From Lentzea atacamensis (GTDB lineage: Bacteria > Actinomycetota > Actinomycetes > Mycobacteriales > Pseudonocardiaceae), in contig NZ_QLTT01000003.1 of NCBI RefSeq assembly GCF_003269295.1, positions 496,001 to 560,000 on the forward strand: a stretch of 64,000 bases of DNA, given 5' to 3'. Shown one piece after another: positions 30,709-40,413 of the stretch. Within the stretch, counting starts at the first letter, position 1. Each line of letters begins with the position of its first letter. The notes under the pieces were generated by a model. The model searched no databases, was not told where the DNA came from, and was given only the letters and a program-made list of their open reading frames with translations. Made by a program: the position numbers and the translations under genes.

Positions 30709-31812
30709 ATGCACAGCCCTGTCACGATCATCGGCGCCGGTCTCGGCGGCCTCACCCTCGCGCGAGTGCTGCACGTCCACGGCATCCCGGCCGTGGTGTA
30801 CGAGGCGGAACCGTCCCCCTCGGTGCGGGCGCAGGGCGGGATGCTCGACATCCGCGACTACAACGGCCAGCTCGCGGTGATCGCGGCGGGCCTGATGGAC
30901 GAGTTCCGCGGCCTCGTGCTGGAGGGCCGCCAGGCGATGCGCATCGTCGGCAGCGACGGCACGATCCTGTTCGACAAGGCCGACGACGGCACCGGCGGTC
31001 GCCCGGAGATCCAGCGCGGTGACCTGCGGCAGATGCTGCTCGACTCGCTTCCGGACGGCACGGTCCGGTGGGGCCACAAGGTCAGCAGCGCGCGCACGGT
31101 TGTCGAAGGTGTGCACGAGGTGACCTTCACGAACGGCACCACCGTCGCAACGAACCTGCTGGTCGGCGCGGATGGTGCGTGGTCACGAATCCGGCCGCTG
31201 CTGACGGACGCCACACCCGAGTACGCGGGCATTTCGTTCGTCGAGACCTATCTGTTCGAGTCGGAGACCCGGCATCCGGCCGCGGCCAAGGTCGTCGGCG
31301 GCGGGATGATGATCCCCCCCCGCGAAAGGCAGGGGGATCATCGCGCATCGGGAGAGCGGCGACACCCTGCACGTCTACGTGGAGCTCACCGAGCCGCTGG
31401 CTGGTTCGCCGCCATCGACGCCGCGAAGATCGCCGGGGAGTTCGACGGCTGGGCACCGGAACTCCTCGCGCTGATCACCGACAGCGACACCGGCCTGATC
31501 TGGCGTCCCCACTACACGCTGCCGGCGGGGCACCGGTGGGACCGGGTCGCAGGGGTGACGTTGCTCGGCGACGCCGCCCACCTCAAGGCACCCGACGGCG
31601 AAGGCGCCAACCTCGCGATGCTGGACGGCGCGGAACTGGGGCAGGCCCTCGCCGCGCACTCCGGTGACGTCGAGACCGCACTCGCCGAGTACGAACAGGC
31701 CATGTTCACCCGCGTGGAGACGCCGACGGACGACGCCGTGGTGCTCGAGACCCTGTTCGGTGACGACACGCCGCACGCCCTGATCGAGATGTTCACCGAG
31801 CAGGAGCGCTGA
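30709..31812 (+). CDS. FAD-dependent aromatic monooxygenase (TetX/PHBH-like), frame-swapped centre
   Basis: The ATG at 30709 has CAGGAG 7 nt upstream, giving 367 residues. The Rossmann FAD site IIGAGLGGLTLARVL, the middle motif LVGADGAWSRIRPLL and the second FAD motif LLGDAAHLKAPDGEGANLA are intact, so it belongs to the flavin hydroxylases that include tetracycline-inactivating enzymes. Residues about 205-228 read as basic nonsense, whereas another frame across 31322-31400 gives a family-like stretch (GIIAHRESGDTLHVYVELTE). A run of eight C at 31314-31321 marks the first shift, and the second is near 31400. The net frame is restored, so either errors or a real compensated double shift occurred. 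Confidence 0.8.
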   Translation: MHSPVTIIGAGLGGLTLARVLHVHGIPAVVYEAEPSPSVRAQGGMLDIRDYNGQLAVIAAGLMDEFRGLVLEGRQAMRIVGSDGTILFDKADDGTGGRPEIQRGDLRQMLLDSLPDGTVRWGHKVSSARTVVEGVHEVTFTNGTTVATNLLVGADGAWSRIRPLLTDATPEYAGISFVETYLFESETRHPAAAKVVGGGMMIPPRERQGDHRASGERRHPARLRGAHRAAGWFAAIDAAKIAGEFDGWAPELLALITDSDTGLIWRPHYTLPAGHRWDRVAGVTLLGDAAHLKAPDGEGANLAMLDGAELGQALAAHSGDVETALAEYEQAMFTRVETPTDDAVVLETLFGDDTPHALIEMFTEQER

Positions 31813-32484
31813 TCACCTCAGCCCCGGTGGCCTCGTCTGCACGAGTCCGTTCATGTGCGCGTAGGCGACGGCGTGCACCCGATCGCGCAGCCCCAGCTTC
31901 GACAGCACGCGGGACACATGGGTCTTCACGGTCTCGTCGCCGACGTGCAGCTCGGCGGCGATCTCGGCGTTGCTGTAGGCCGCCGCGATGAGGTGCAGGA
32001 CCTCGCGCTCGCGTGCGGTGAGGAGCTCGAGCTCCGGTGGCGTCGGCGGAGGGGCGAGGCTGACGGCGAACCGCGCGATGAGGCGCTGCGTCACGGACGG
32101 GTCGATCAGCGCGTCGCCGCGGGCGGCCACGCGGACGGCGGAGATCAGTTCCTCCGGTGGCAGGGACTTCAGCAGGAAGCCGCTGGCACCGGCGTTCAGC
32201 GCGCGGTAGACGTACTCGTCGGTGTCGTAGGTCGTCAGCAGCAAAACCTTCGTGCGGTTCGCGGGGTTGGCGAGGATCATCTCGGTGGCGCCCAGGCCGT
32301 CCAGCTTGGGCATGCGGATGTCGAGCACCGCGACGTCGGGGCGCAGCCTCGCCACCTCGGTCACGGCCGCCCTGCCGTCGGCGACCTCGGCCACGCACCG
32401 GAGGTCGGGCTGCGTGTCGAAGATCGCGCGCAGGCCGGAACGCAGCATCGCGTGGTCGTCGGCGAGCAGCACCGTCAAGGTCAT
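31813..32484 (-). CDS. NarL/LuxR-type response regulator
   Basis: The protein has 223 residues. The receiver domain (about 3-120) has the acidic pocket LADDHAM, phospho-acceptor Asp in VAVLDIRMPKLDG and the conserved Lys in FLLKSLPPEEL. The C-terminal LuxR helix-turn-helix follows (LTAREREVLHLIAAAYSNAEIA ... VKTHVSRVLSKL, written here in parts). Its ATG overlaps the stop of the histidine kinase (ATGA). The divergent neighbour is the four-gene envelope cassette, a plausible target. Confidence 0.9.
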   Translation of the reverse strand: MTLTVLLADDHAMLRSGLRAIFDTQPDLRCVAEVADGRAAVTEVARLRPDVAVLDIRMPKLDGLGATEMILANPANRTKVLLLTTYDTDEYVYRALNAGASGFLLKSLPPEELISAVRVAARGDALIDPSVTQRLIARFAVSLAPPPTPPELELLTAREREVLHLIAAAYSNAEIAAELHVGDETVKTHVSRVLSKLGLRDRVHAVAYAHMNGLVQTRPPGLR

Positions 32485-33614
32485 GACGCCTCCAGCGGGA
32501 ACGTGACGACGGTGCGCCAGGTCCGGCCGTCCGGTTCGAGGCCGGACCGGGTCGTGCCGTCGAACATGCCCGCGCGGTTGCGGATCCCGACCAGGCCGCG
32601 GCGGACCCCGTGGTGGCCGTTGCCCGATCCCGTCGCGTTCGAGGAGCTGATCGTGAGCGAGTCCGGCGCGTAGTCCAGCGTCACGGTCACGCCGGACGAG
32701 TCGCCGTGCCGCAGGGCGTTCGTCAGCATCTCCTGGATGATCCGGTAGACCGTGATGTCCAACGACTCCGGCACGTCGCGTTGTGGTCCACGCACCTCGA
32801 GACGCGCTGGTGTGCCCGCCGCGCGCACGCGGTCGAGGAGCTCGTCGAGGTCGTCCAGTCCCGGTTGCCGCGCGCCGGGAGACCGGTCGCCGTGCAGCAG
32901 GTCGAGCAGGTGCCGCAGGTCCACCATCGCCGCGCGGCTGGAGGTCTCGACCGATCGCAGCGACGTCGCGAGGCTGGTGTTGCCGTCGGGCAGGCCGAGC
33001 CTGGCGGCTCCCGCGTGCATGCCGATCGCGCTCACGTGGTGCACGATCACGTCGTGCAGGTCGCGGGCGATCGCGCTGCGTTCCTCGGTGATCGCCTTGG
33101 CTACCGCCGCCTTCGCGTCGGCCTGCTCCATCGCCGAGCGCTTCTCCAGTTCGGCGAGGTAGGCGCGGCGGGCGGTGGTGTACCGGCCGACGAGCCACGG
33201 CAGCACCGCGATCTTCGCCACCACGAGCGATCCCAGCGTCGGGCCGCCGCCCATCGCGAGCACGCAGACGATCGCGCTCGCCGCGAGCACGCCGAGCGAC
33301 GCGTACGCCGGTCTGCCGCGCAACCAGGCTCCCGCGCGGTAGCCGGCGATGAGCAGGCCGGCCTCGTTGGCGTACACCCGGTCGCCCATGGTGAACAGGA
33401 TGATCACCGGCACCGCCGCGTGCACCGCCGCGACCCAGCCGGACAGCTTGGCGGGACCGGCGAGCATCGCGTTCACCGCCAGGGTGATCGCGAGCGCGAT
33501 GCCGGTCTGCCACGGCGTGGCGGCGGAGAGCAGCACGAAACCGCCGTCCGCGACCATGCACGTGGCCGCGACCAGCCACGACTGGCTCCGCAGGGACAGC
33601 TTGATCGGGTACAT
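32481..33614 (-). CDS. NarL-family sensor histidine kinase
   Basis: The protein has 377 residues. About five membrane segments occupy residues 10-145 with short loops and no large sensory domain, so it probably senses a membrane signal. A coiled segment leads to the HisKA_3 box with the phosphorylated His (AIARDLHDVIVHHVSAIG) and a degraded-length HATPase domain (YRIIQEMLTNALRH as N-box, RRGLVGIRNRAGMF as G-box). It is co-translated with the response regulator. The stimulus is unknown; the divergent histidine-rich cassette suggests metal or envelope stress. Confidence 0.88.
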   Translation of the reverse strand: MYPIKLSLRSQSWLVAATCMVADGGFVLLSAATPWQTGIALAITLAVNAMLAGPAKLSGWVAAVHAAVPVIILFTMGDRVYANEAGLLIAGYRAGAWLRGRPAYASLGVLAASAIVCVLAMGGGPTLGSLVVAKIAVLPWLVGRYTTARRAYLAELEKRSAMEQADAKAAVAKAITEERSAIARDLHDVIVHHVSAIGMHAGAARLGLPDGNTSLATSLRSVETSSRAAMVDLRHLLDLLHGDRSPGARQPGLDDLDELLDRVRAAGTPARLEVRGPQRDVPESLDITVYRIIQEMLTNALRHGDSSGVTVTLDYAPDSLTISSSNATGSGNGHHGVRRGLVGIRNRAGMFDGTTRSGLEPDGRTWRTVVTFPLEAS

Positions 33615-33670
33615 CGCCTGAGATCTTGCCCCATCCCGCCCCTGAGAACGTCCTGCTTCGCAGGGGTCGG

Positions 33671-33692
33671 GCGTCCCCCGCGCGGGGGACGC
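33671..33692. promoter_or_regulatory. 22-bp perfect palindrome between kinase and envelope cassette
   Basis: The half-site GCGTCCCCCGC is followed at once by its exact reverse complement. It is centred about 68 bp upstream of the 446-residue protein gene and about 67 bp upstream of the kinase start, an ideal place for an operator serving both directions. Confidence 0.65.
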
Positions 33693-33749
33693 GGTTTCCG
33701 CCGCGACAGTGACGCTTTCCACCGGCCGTGATCGATACGTTCGGTCGCG

Positions 33750-35090
33750 ATGAAGCGAACTGTTGCGATCCTGCTGCTCGCGCTGGGGGCGGTCCTCGGA
33801 GCCTCGGCCTCGGCGTCGGCTGACGGCGCCCAGGCCGGCGGCGACATCCACGTCGCGCAGACGCTGGGCGGCCGCGATCTCACGGTGATCATCCGGCGGG
33901 TCGCGGAGGTGCCCGGCCCGGTTCACGTCGACGTGGTGACGCACGCCGGTTCGCCGCCGGGGGAGATCACGCTGACCGCGCGCGCCGCCGGTGCCGCGAC
34001 CAGCACCACCAAGGTGGTTCTCGGTGCCGTGCCCGGCTTCCACTCGGGAGTCGTGCACGTCGACCGGCCCGGCCCGTGGGAGCTGGCGGTCGACGAGGCG
34101 ACCATTCCGTTCGTCGTTCCGGCGCTCGTGTCGTCGCCGTGGGAGAACGCCACGTACGGTGGGTTCATTGCGGCGGGCGTGTTGTTGTTGGTGGCGCTGC
34201 TGTTCGCCGTGTTCGGCAAGCCGGGTCTCGCGCTCGTGCCCACCGCGGGCATGGTGGCCGCGATCGCCGTCGGGGTCACGGCGGCGTTGCTGTCGCCCAG
34301 CATTCCGCCGGTCGCGGCGCCGGGAACGCAGCTGGACCCGACGTACGACAACATCAACGATCCGTACCGGCGAACGTCCGTGACGGACTTCTCGCGACCG
34401 CCGGTGAACCTGGTGCCGAGCATGAACGGCGAGGACCTCGTCCTCAGCCTGACCGACGGGTCCTCCGGCCGGCCCGTGGACGACCTGCTGGTGCACGACA
34501 GCGCGTTCATCCACCTCGTCGTCGTGTCGCCGGCCGGAACTCTCCGCCACCTGCACCCGATCCGGACGGCACCGGGCGAGTACCGCGCCCGGCTGCACGC
34601 TCCGGAACAGGGCACCCACGCGATCGCCGCGGAGATCGCCCGGCGCGGCGGGGGAGTGCAGCTGCTGCGGTCGAGCATCGACGTCTCCGGGACGTCAGCC
34701 GCTCGCCCGCACGACGGAAAAGCCGATCTGGCAACGGAAGTCAGGGAAGCCGGCCGGCCGAGCACGATCAAGGCCCGCTTCGGCGAACGCGATCTGCAGC
34801 CGTGGCTGGGCATGCTCGGGCACATGATCGTGGTCGGCCCGATCTCCGGTGGCGGCCCGGTGAACGCGCCGATCTGGGCACACGTGCACTCGATGATCCC
34901 GCCGACACCGGGCATGCCCGACCAGCCGGACGAGAGCGTCGCCGCGTACGGCCCGGACGTGCCGTTCACCTACTCGTTCCCGTTGCCGGGCAAGTACCTC
35001 GTGTGGATTCAGGTCGAACGGGACTACGAGATCGTCACCGTGCCCGCGGTCGTCGACGTCCCCGCGGCGAAGGGGGTCTCCGAGAAGTGA
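33750..35090 (+). CDS. Histidine-rich envelope protein with two soluble domains around two TM helices
   Basis: The protein has 446 residues. A signal peptide (1-24) is followed by an extracytoplasmic beta domain (about 27-130). Two membrane helices (about 137-156 and 160-182) lead to a larger extracytoplasmic domain (about 185-440). His residues are prominent: H34 near the mature N-terminus, H59, H65, H98, H103, then HD-x-AFIH (249-255), RHLHP (267-269), GH (358) and AHVH (378-380). The second domain resembles YtkA/FixH-type domains seen in copper-related proteins. This soluble-2TM-soluble layout is that of PmoB/AmoB, but I see no clear sequence match. It is first gene of a four-gene unit, and its stop overlaps the next GTG. 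Confidence 0.7.
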   Translation: MKRTVAILLLALGAVLGASASASADGAQAGGDIHVAQTLGGRDLTVIIRRVAEVPGPVHVDVVTHAGSPPGEITLTARAAGAATSTTKVVLGAVPGFHSGVVHVDRPGPWELAVDEATIPFVVPALVSSPWENATYGGFIAAGVLLLVALLFAVFGKPGLALVPTAGMVAAIAVGVTAALLSPSIPPVAAPGTQLDPTYDNINDPYRRTSVTDFSRPPVNLVPSMNGEDLVLSLTDGSSGRPVDDLLVHDSAFIHLVVVSPAGTLRHLHPIRTAPGEYRARLHAPEQGTHAIAAEIARRGGGVQLLRSSIDVSGTSAARPHDGKADLATEVREAGRPSTIKARFGERDLQPWLGMLGHMIVVGPISGGGPVNAPIWAHVHSMIPPTPGMPDQPDESVAAYGPDVPFTYSFPLPGKYLVWIQVERDYEIVTVPAVVDVPAAKGVSEK

Positions 35091-35476
35091 AGCGCTACCT
35101 GCTGGGCGCCTCGGCCGTGGCGATCGCCGTGGCGGGCGCGCTGTTCGTGCTCTGGCCGCGCAGCGTCGAGGCACAGCCGCACCTCGCCGAGAGCGGGCAG
35201 CTCCGGTTCGTGCTCACCCCCGCCAGTACGAAGAGCGGCGTCAACTCGTTCGACCTGCGGATCACCGATCGCGCGGGAAACCCCGCGCAGGGCGCGGAAG
35301 TGGTGGTCGAACCGGCGATGCCGCAGATGGGCCACACGATCGCGCCGATCACCGCGGGACCGTCGGAACCCGGTCACTACCAGGTCGGCAACGTCGAGCT
35401 GTTCATGGCCGGGCAATGGGAAATCACCGTGTCACTCGGGGCGGAGCGGGTGGTCATCCCGCTGCTGCTCACCTGA
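35087..35476 (+). CDS. YtkA/FixH-like membrane-anchored beta-domain protein
   Basis: The protein has 129 residues. The GTG start overlaps the previous stop (GTGA). An N-terminal membrane anchor or uncleaved signal (about 4-24) is followed by a single extracytoplasmic beta-sandwich (LRFVLTPASTKSGVNSFDL ... EPAMPQMGHTIAP ... GHYQVGNVELFMAGQWEITV in parts). The M-P-x-M-G-H motif (PQMGH) and the methionines and histidines of the domain are typical of YtkA/FixH-type proteins associated with copper delivery. It is second gene of the cassette. Confidence 0.75.
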   Translation: MKRYLLGASAVAIAVAGALFVLWPRSVEAQPHLAESGQLRFVLTPASTKSGVNSFDLRITDRAGNPAQGAEVVVEPAMPQMGHTIAPITAGPSEPGHYQVGNVELFMAGQWEITVSLGAERVVIPLLLT

Positions 35477-35492
35477 AGGGGGAGGATCATCA

Positions 35493-36584
35493 GTGGACAT
35501 CACGGCGGTGGCACCGTCGACCAGGACAGTCCCGAAAGGACTGGTCCCGGCGAGTCTGGTGCTCGGCGGCACACTCCTGTCACTCGTCGGCCTGACGTGG
35601 GACATCCAATGGCATTCCGACGTGGGGCCGGACACGTTCTTCACGATGCCGCACCTGTTCCTGTACGCGGGCAGCGCGCTCTCCGGTCTCGCGAGCCTGG
35701 TGGTCGTGCTGATGACGACCGCGGACGCCAAACGCGACAGGACGGTCGATCCGATCGTCGGCGGCCGCGCGGTCGGTGTCTTCGGCCGGACGTTCGCCGC
35801 ACCGGTCGGCTACCTGATCTCCGGCACAGGCGCGGCGCTGTTCCTGGTGTACGGCCTGTGGGACCAGTGGTGGCACGGCCTGTACGGCTTCGACGCCGTG
35901 ATCGACTCACCCCCGCACATCGGGCTGCTGCTGTCGATCTCGATCACGATGGTCGGCGCGGTCATGATCTTCGCGGTGGCACGTGACCAGCGCTGGGGAA
36001 CCTGCGGCACCATCGCGGCCGCCGCGGTCCTGCTGGTGTTCAGCATGGTGACCGCGATCGGCCTGCGCGCGGTGCCCGGCGCACTCGCCAACCCGGTCTC
36101 CGTGGGCACGGCGTCCCTCTCGGTGATGATCCTGTTCATGGCGTCCCACGCGCTGAGCCGGCGTGGCGGCGCTCTCGCCGTCGGCGTCGCGGTGGCCGTG
36201 CTGCAAGCCGTGTTCTGGTGGTTCTCGCCGTGGGCGGCCGAGGTCTACGCGGACGCCACCGGCCTGCCGCTGCGCGACTACACCGACGGCATCCCCGACC
36301 TGCCCAACATGATCCCGATGTGCCTGGTCATCGTCGCGGTGGCCGTGGAACTGCTGCACAAGGTGCCCGCGTGGATCCCCGGCGCGCTCGGCGGCGCGAT
36401 CATCGCGGCGTGCGTGCCGCTCCAGCGCGTCCTCGTGTACGGCGGCACGTTCCCGGTCAACGCCCGGTACCTCACCACCATCGTCCTCGCCGCCGCGTTC
36501 GGTGCCGGTGCCGCGGTGCTCGGCAGGCGGTTCGGCCAGATGCTGCGCCACCTCGCACCCGTGAAGGAAGACCGCCATGCGTAG
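35493..36584 (+). CDS. Polytopic membrane protein with two D-x3-H-x12/13-H motifs
   Basis: The protein has 363 residues, GTG start with GGGGGAGG upstream. I count about nine membrane segments. Two similar motifs occur: W36-D37-I-Q-W-H41 followed by H54 (TMPH), and W123-D124-Q-W-W-H128 followed by H142 (SPPH). Both sit at a helix end and suggest an internal duplication and a metal- or quinone-binding site at the outer membrane face. The D, +4 H, +17 H spacing of the first copy equals that of the copper site in PmoC/AmoC. Overall the family is unknown to me. It overlaps the next gene by 8 bp. Confidence 0.65.
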   Translation: MDITAVAPSTRTVPKGLVPASLVLGGTLLSLVGLTWDIQWHSDVGPDTFFTMPHLFLYAGSALSGLASLVVVLMTTADAKRDRTVDPIVGGRAVGVFGRTFAAPVGYLISGTGAALFLVYGLWDQWWHGLYGFDAVIDSPPHIGLLLSISITMVGAVMIFAVARDQRWGTCGTIAAAAVLLVFSMVTAIGLRAVPGALANPVSVGTASLSVMILFMASHALSRRGGALAVGVAVAVLQAVFWWFSPWAAEVYADATGLPLRDYTDGIPDLPNMIPMCLVIVAVAVELLHKVPAWIPGALGGAIIAACVPLQRVLVYGGTFPVNARYLTTIVLAAAFGAGAAVLGRRFGQMLRHLAPVKEDRHA

Positions 36585-37095
36585 GACACTGTTCGCCCTC
36601 CTGGGCACCGCCGCCCTGCTGCTCGGCCTCGCCGGCCCGTCGCTCGCCTTCGAACCGGTGAACGTCGTCCACACCGAGAAGGTGCAGGCGGGGCCGTACA
36701 ACCTGACCGTCGGCTTCAGCACGTGGCCCGTGAAAGCCATGCAGTCGCTGGACTTCACGTTCGTGCCGGAGGACGGCATCGCGGACAAGAAGGGCACCCT
36801 GACCATGGTCTGGGGCGGCGAGCTGATGGACGACTCCCCGCTCGCGCGTCACCCTCGCAAGCGCGAGGTCTGGGGACTGGACATCTACGCCCTGCCCGCG
36901 CCCGGCGAGTGGACCCTCCGCTTCGACCTCGACGGCCCGGCCGGTCCAGCGACCGGTGAGCTGAAGAACCTGAAGGTGATGGAGCAGCCGGGTCCGCCGA
37001 TGGGACTGTCCTGGGCCATCAGCACCATCCCGCTGTTCGGGCTGATCGCGTTCATCGTGGTCGCGTGGAGGCGGACCCGTCACGCAGACAGGTGA
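36577..37095 (+). CDS. Secreted beta-domain protein with C-terminal TM anchor
   Basis: The protein has 172 residues: signal peptide (1-24), an extracytoplasmic beta-sandwich (about 26-138) and a single C-terminal helix (about 143-163) followed by the basic stop-transfer WRRTRHADR. The topology matches CopC-like domains with a membrane tail. No cysteine is present, so a CuA-type site as in PmoD is excluded. The start overlaps the preceding gene. It is last gene of the cassette, and no terminator hairpin is obvious after it. Confidence 0.65.
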   Translation: MRRTLFALLGTAALLLGLAGPSLAFEPVNVVHTEKVQAGPYNLTVGFSTWPVKAMQSLDFTFVPEDGIADKKGTLTMVWGGELMDDSPLARHPRKREVWGLDIYALPAPGEWTLRFDLDGPAGPATGELKNLKVMEQPGPPMGLSWAISTIPLFGLIAFIVVAWRRTRHADR

Positions 37096-37228
37096 GTGTC
37101 GACGATCGTCTCGCGAACGTTGTCGAACTTTTTCAATCAAGAGTCAACATTGTCAAGTGGCCCGGCGTCCGTCATGCTCTCCGCCGTCACTGTCGCGGCG
37201 AGCTATGACGGGCGTGGGATCGGGCGGT

Positions 37229-38371
<1,143 letters not shown>

Positions 38372-38484
38372 GTGTCGCAGGTCACGACGGGCGGACTGCG
38401 CCAAGCGTACGCATTTGCTGGCGCTGGGTGATCACGACCGTGCATAGTGTCCACAGGAGAATGGGGACTCCAAGGGGGCATTGA

Positions 38485-39468
38485 ATGCACATCAAATCCT
38501 TGTCTTGTCGTGCGCTCGTCACGGTCGTCGCGACGACCGTCGTGACCGCGCTGCTCGCACCCGTCGCGTCCGCTGCCGCGGACTGCACGTGGCAGCGGGA
38601 GAGCCTGCCGATCCTGGACGGCATGAGCTGGAGCAACATCCGGACCACCGGCGTGGACGGCCAGGGCAACGTCAGCGGGTTCTACTCGCCGGGCGGCGAC
38701 GATCGCGTGCTGGCGCGGTGGACCACGTCCCGTGTGGAGATCGTGCCGAAGCCGGAAGGCGTCGCGAAGTTCGTCACCAGGACCGGCAACGCCTCGGGCG
38801 TGGTCGGCGCCATCGCGGACCGTTCCGACGGCACCTCCGTGGCGATGACCCACACGCCCGGTTCCGGCTACCGCGAGCTGCCCACCCCGGCCGGGTACCG
38901 GGTCTGGGGAGTAGAGGACATCAACAACAGGGGCGACGTGGTCGGCCGGGTGCTCCCGGCCGGCTCCCACGAGTGGGGTGCCGTGTTGTGGCGTGCCGAC
39001 GGCAGTGCGCCGGAGGTCATCATGCCGGCCGGGGCGCGCAGCGTGACGCCCGTCGCCCTCGGGGAGGACGGCACCGTCCTGATCGACTCGATGGACGGGA
39101 ACTTCCTGTGGCGCAACGGTGCCCTCACCAAGTTGCCCGAGGTGCACTACTCGCTGAACCCGCGCGGGCTGACCCGTGACGGCGTGATCTTCAGCAGCTA
39201 TGAAGAGTCGTGGAAGTGGACCGAGGCGACCGGCGCGCTCGAGAAGTTCGCCGTCAACGGTTACGTCGAGGCGGTCAACGACAGCGGGCTCGCCGTCGGC
39301 TACCTCGACGACGGGAACTACACCCCGGTCCTGTGGCAGGGCACCGAGCTCGTCACCCGGCTGCCGCTGTCCGCCGGTACCTACGGTTCCGCGGGCGATG
39401 CGGTCAGTGACAGCGGTTTCGTCGCCGGGGTCGACGCGACGTTGCCGGTTCGCTGGGCCTGCCGCTGA
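38485..39468 (+). CDS. Secreted HAF-repeat protein
   Basis: The protein has 327 residues. A Sec signal peptide covers about 1-31 (cleavage after ASAAA). The rest consists of repeated blocks with the pattern (I/V)N(N/D)xGxVVG followed by an aromatic-rich strand (for example VEDINNRGDVVGRV, AVNDSGLAVGYL and AVSDSGFVAGV), characteristic of HAF/beta-propeller-type extracellular repeats. No catalytic residues are apparent. AAGGGGGC precedes the ATG. It is convergent with the catabolic operon, 3 bp apart. Function unknown. Confidence 0.75.
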   Translation: MHIKSLSCRALVTVVATTVVTALLAPVASAAADCTWQRESLPILDGMSWSNIRTTGVDGQGNVSGFYSPGGDDRVLARWTTSRVEIVPKPEGVAKFVTRTGNASGVVGAIADRSDGTSVAMTHTPGSGYRELPTPAGYRVWGVEDINNRGDVVGRVLPAGSHEWGAVLWRADGSAPEVIMPAGARSVTPVALGEDGTVLIDSMDGNFLWRNGALTKLPEVHYSLNPRGLTRDGVIFSSYEESWKWTEATGALEKFAVNGYVEAVNDSGLAVGYLDDGNYTPVLWQGTELVTRLPLSAGTYGSAGDAVSDSGFVAGVDATLPVRWACR

Positions 39469-39471
39469 CCC

Positions 39472-40413
39472 TCACCGAGGCACGAGCACGATCCGCCCAC
39501 GCGTGGCGCCTTCGGACTGACGGCGCCACGCGTCGGCGACATCGGCCAGCGGCACGACCTCGTGGTCGACGCTGAGCGCTCCCCGTGCCGCCAGGTGGGC
39601 GATGGTGGAAATGGCCTCCGATCGCTGCTGCGGGCTGAGTTCGTTGTTCGTGTAGCCGGACAACCGCAACGACCGGCTGCGCAGGACGGACGACGTGATC
39701 GGGCACGTCTCGCCGGCGGAGCCGCCCAGGTTCACCCACCTTCCACCGGGGCGCAGTGCCTGCGCGGCAGCGGCGGCGGGAGGTCCGAAGAGCGGGTCGA
39801 GGACGAGGTCGGCGTCCGGTGCGGCCTCGCGGAACTGCCCGGCGAGGTCGTCGGCGTCCAGGGCGATCACGGCGTCGGCACCCGCTCGTTTCGCGCGTTC
39901 GCGACCCGCTTCCGACCGCGCGGCAGCGACCACGCGTCCGGCACCCGCTGCGCGGGCGAGCTGGATCGCGGCCTGCCCGACCGCTCCGCAGCCGAGCACG
40001 ATGACGCACTCACCCGGTGAGAGCTCGCCACGCCACGTCAGCGCCATGTGCGCGGCGACGGCGGAGAGCCCGAGCGCGGCCATCACCACCGGCGGCACGT
40101 CCTCCGGCAGGAAGACCAGATCCTCCTGCCGTGCCAACGCCTTCTCCGCCATGCTGCCGTCGCCCGCGGCCATCCCCGCGACGGTGGGGAACCACACCGC
40201 GCGCCCGCCGACCGTCCCGATTCCCTGCACGCCGGGAACGTAGGGTGTCGCGGGGGAGCCGAAGCACGAGGTTCCCGTGGCGCACAACAGGTCCAGCGGG
40301 GTGATCGGGGCGGCGACCACGTCCAGGACGACGTGATCGTCGAGAACGGGCGGCTCGTCCCTGCCGGTCACCACCGGCGGCCGGCCGAGCTGATCTACGA
40401 CCGCGGCGCGCAT
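39472..40413 (-). CDS. MDR-family alcohol dehydrogenase/quinone oxidoreductase
   Basis: The protein has 313 residues. A GroES-like N-domain (about 1-120) and Rossmann domain with LGCGAVGQAAIQLARAAGA (about 138) are clear. The C-terminal ADAWRRQSEGATRGRIVLV is typical of the NADPH:quinone reductase branch. The Cys/His pattern for catalytic zinc is not evident. It is last gene of the IclR-controlled operon and its start overlaps the dioxygenase end by 19 bp. It probably reduces an unsaturated or quinoid intermediate of the pathway. Confidence 0.82.
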   Translation of the reverse strand: MRAAVVDQLGRPPVVTGRDEPPVLDDHVVLDVVAAPITPLDLLCATGTSCFGSPATPYVPGVQGIGTVGGRAVWFPTVAGMAAGDGSMAEKALARQEDLVFLPEDVPPVVMAALGLSAVAAHMALTWRGELSPGECVIVLGCGAVGQAAIQLARAAGAGRVVAAARSEAGRERAKRAGADAVIALDADDLAGQFREAAPDADLVLDPLFGPPAAAAAQALRPGGRWVNLGGSAGETCPITSSVLRSRSLRLSGYTNNELSPQQRSEAISTIAHLAARGALSVDHEVVPLADVADAWRRQSEGATRGRIVLVPR

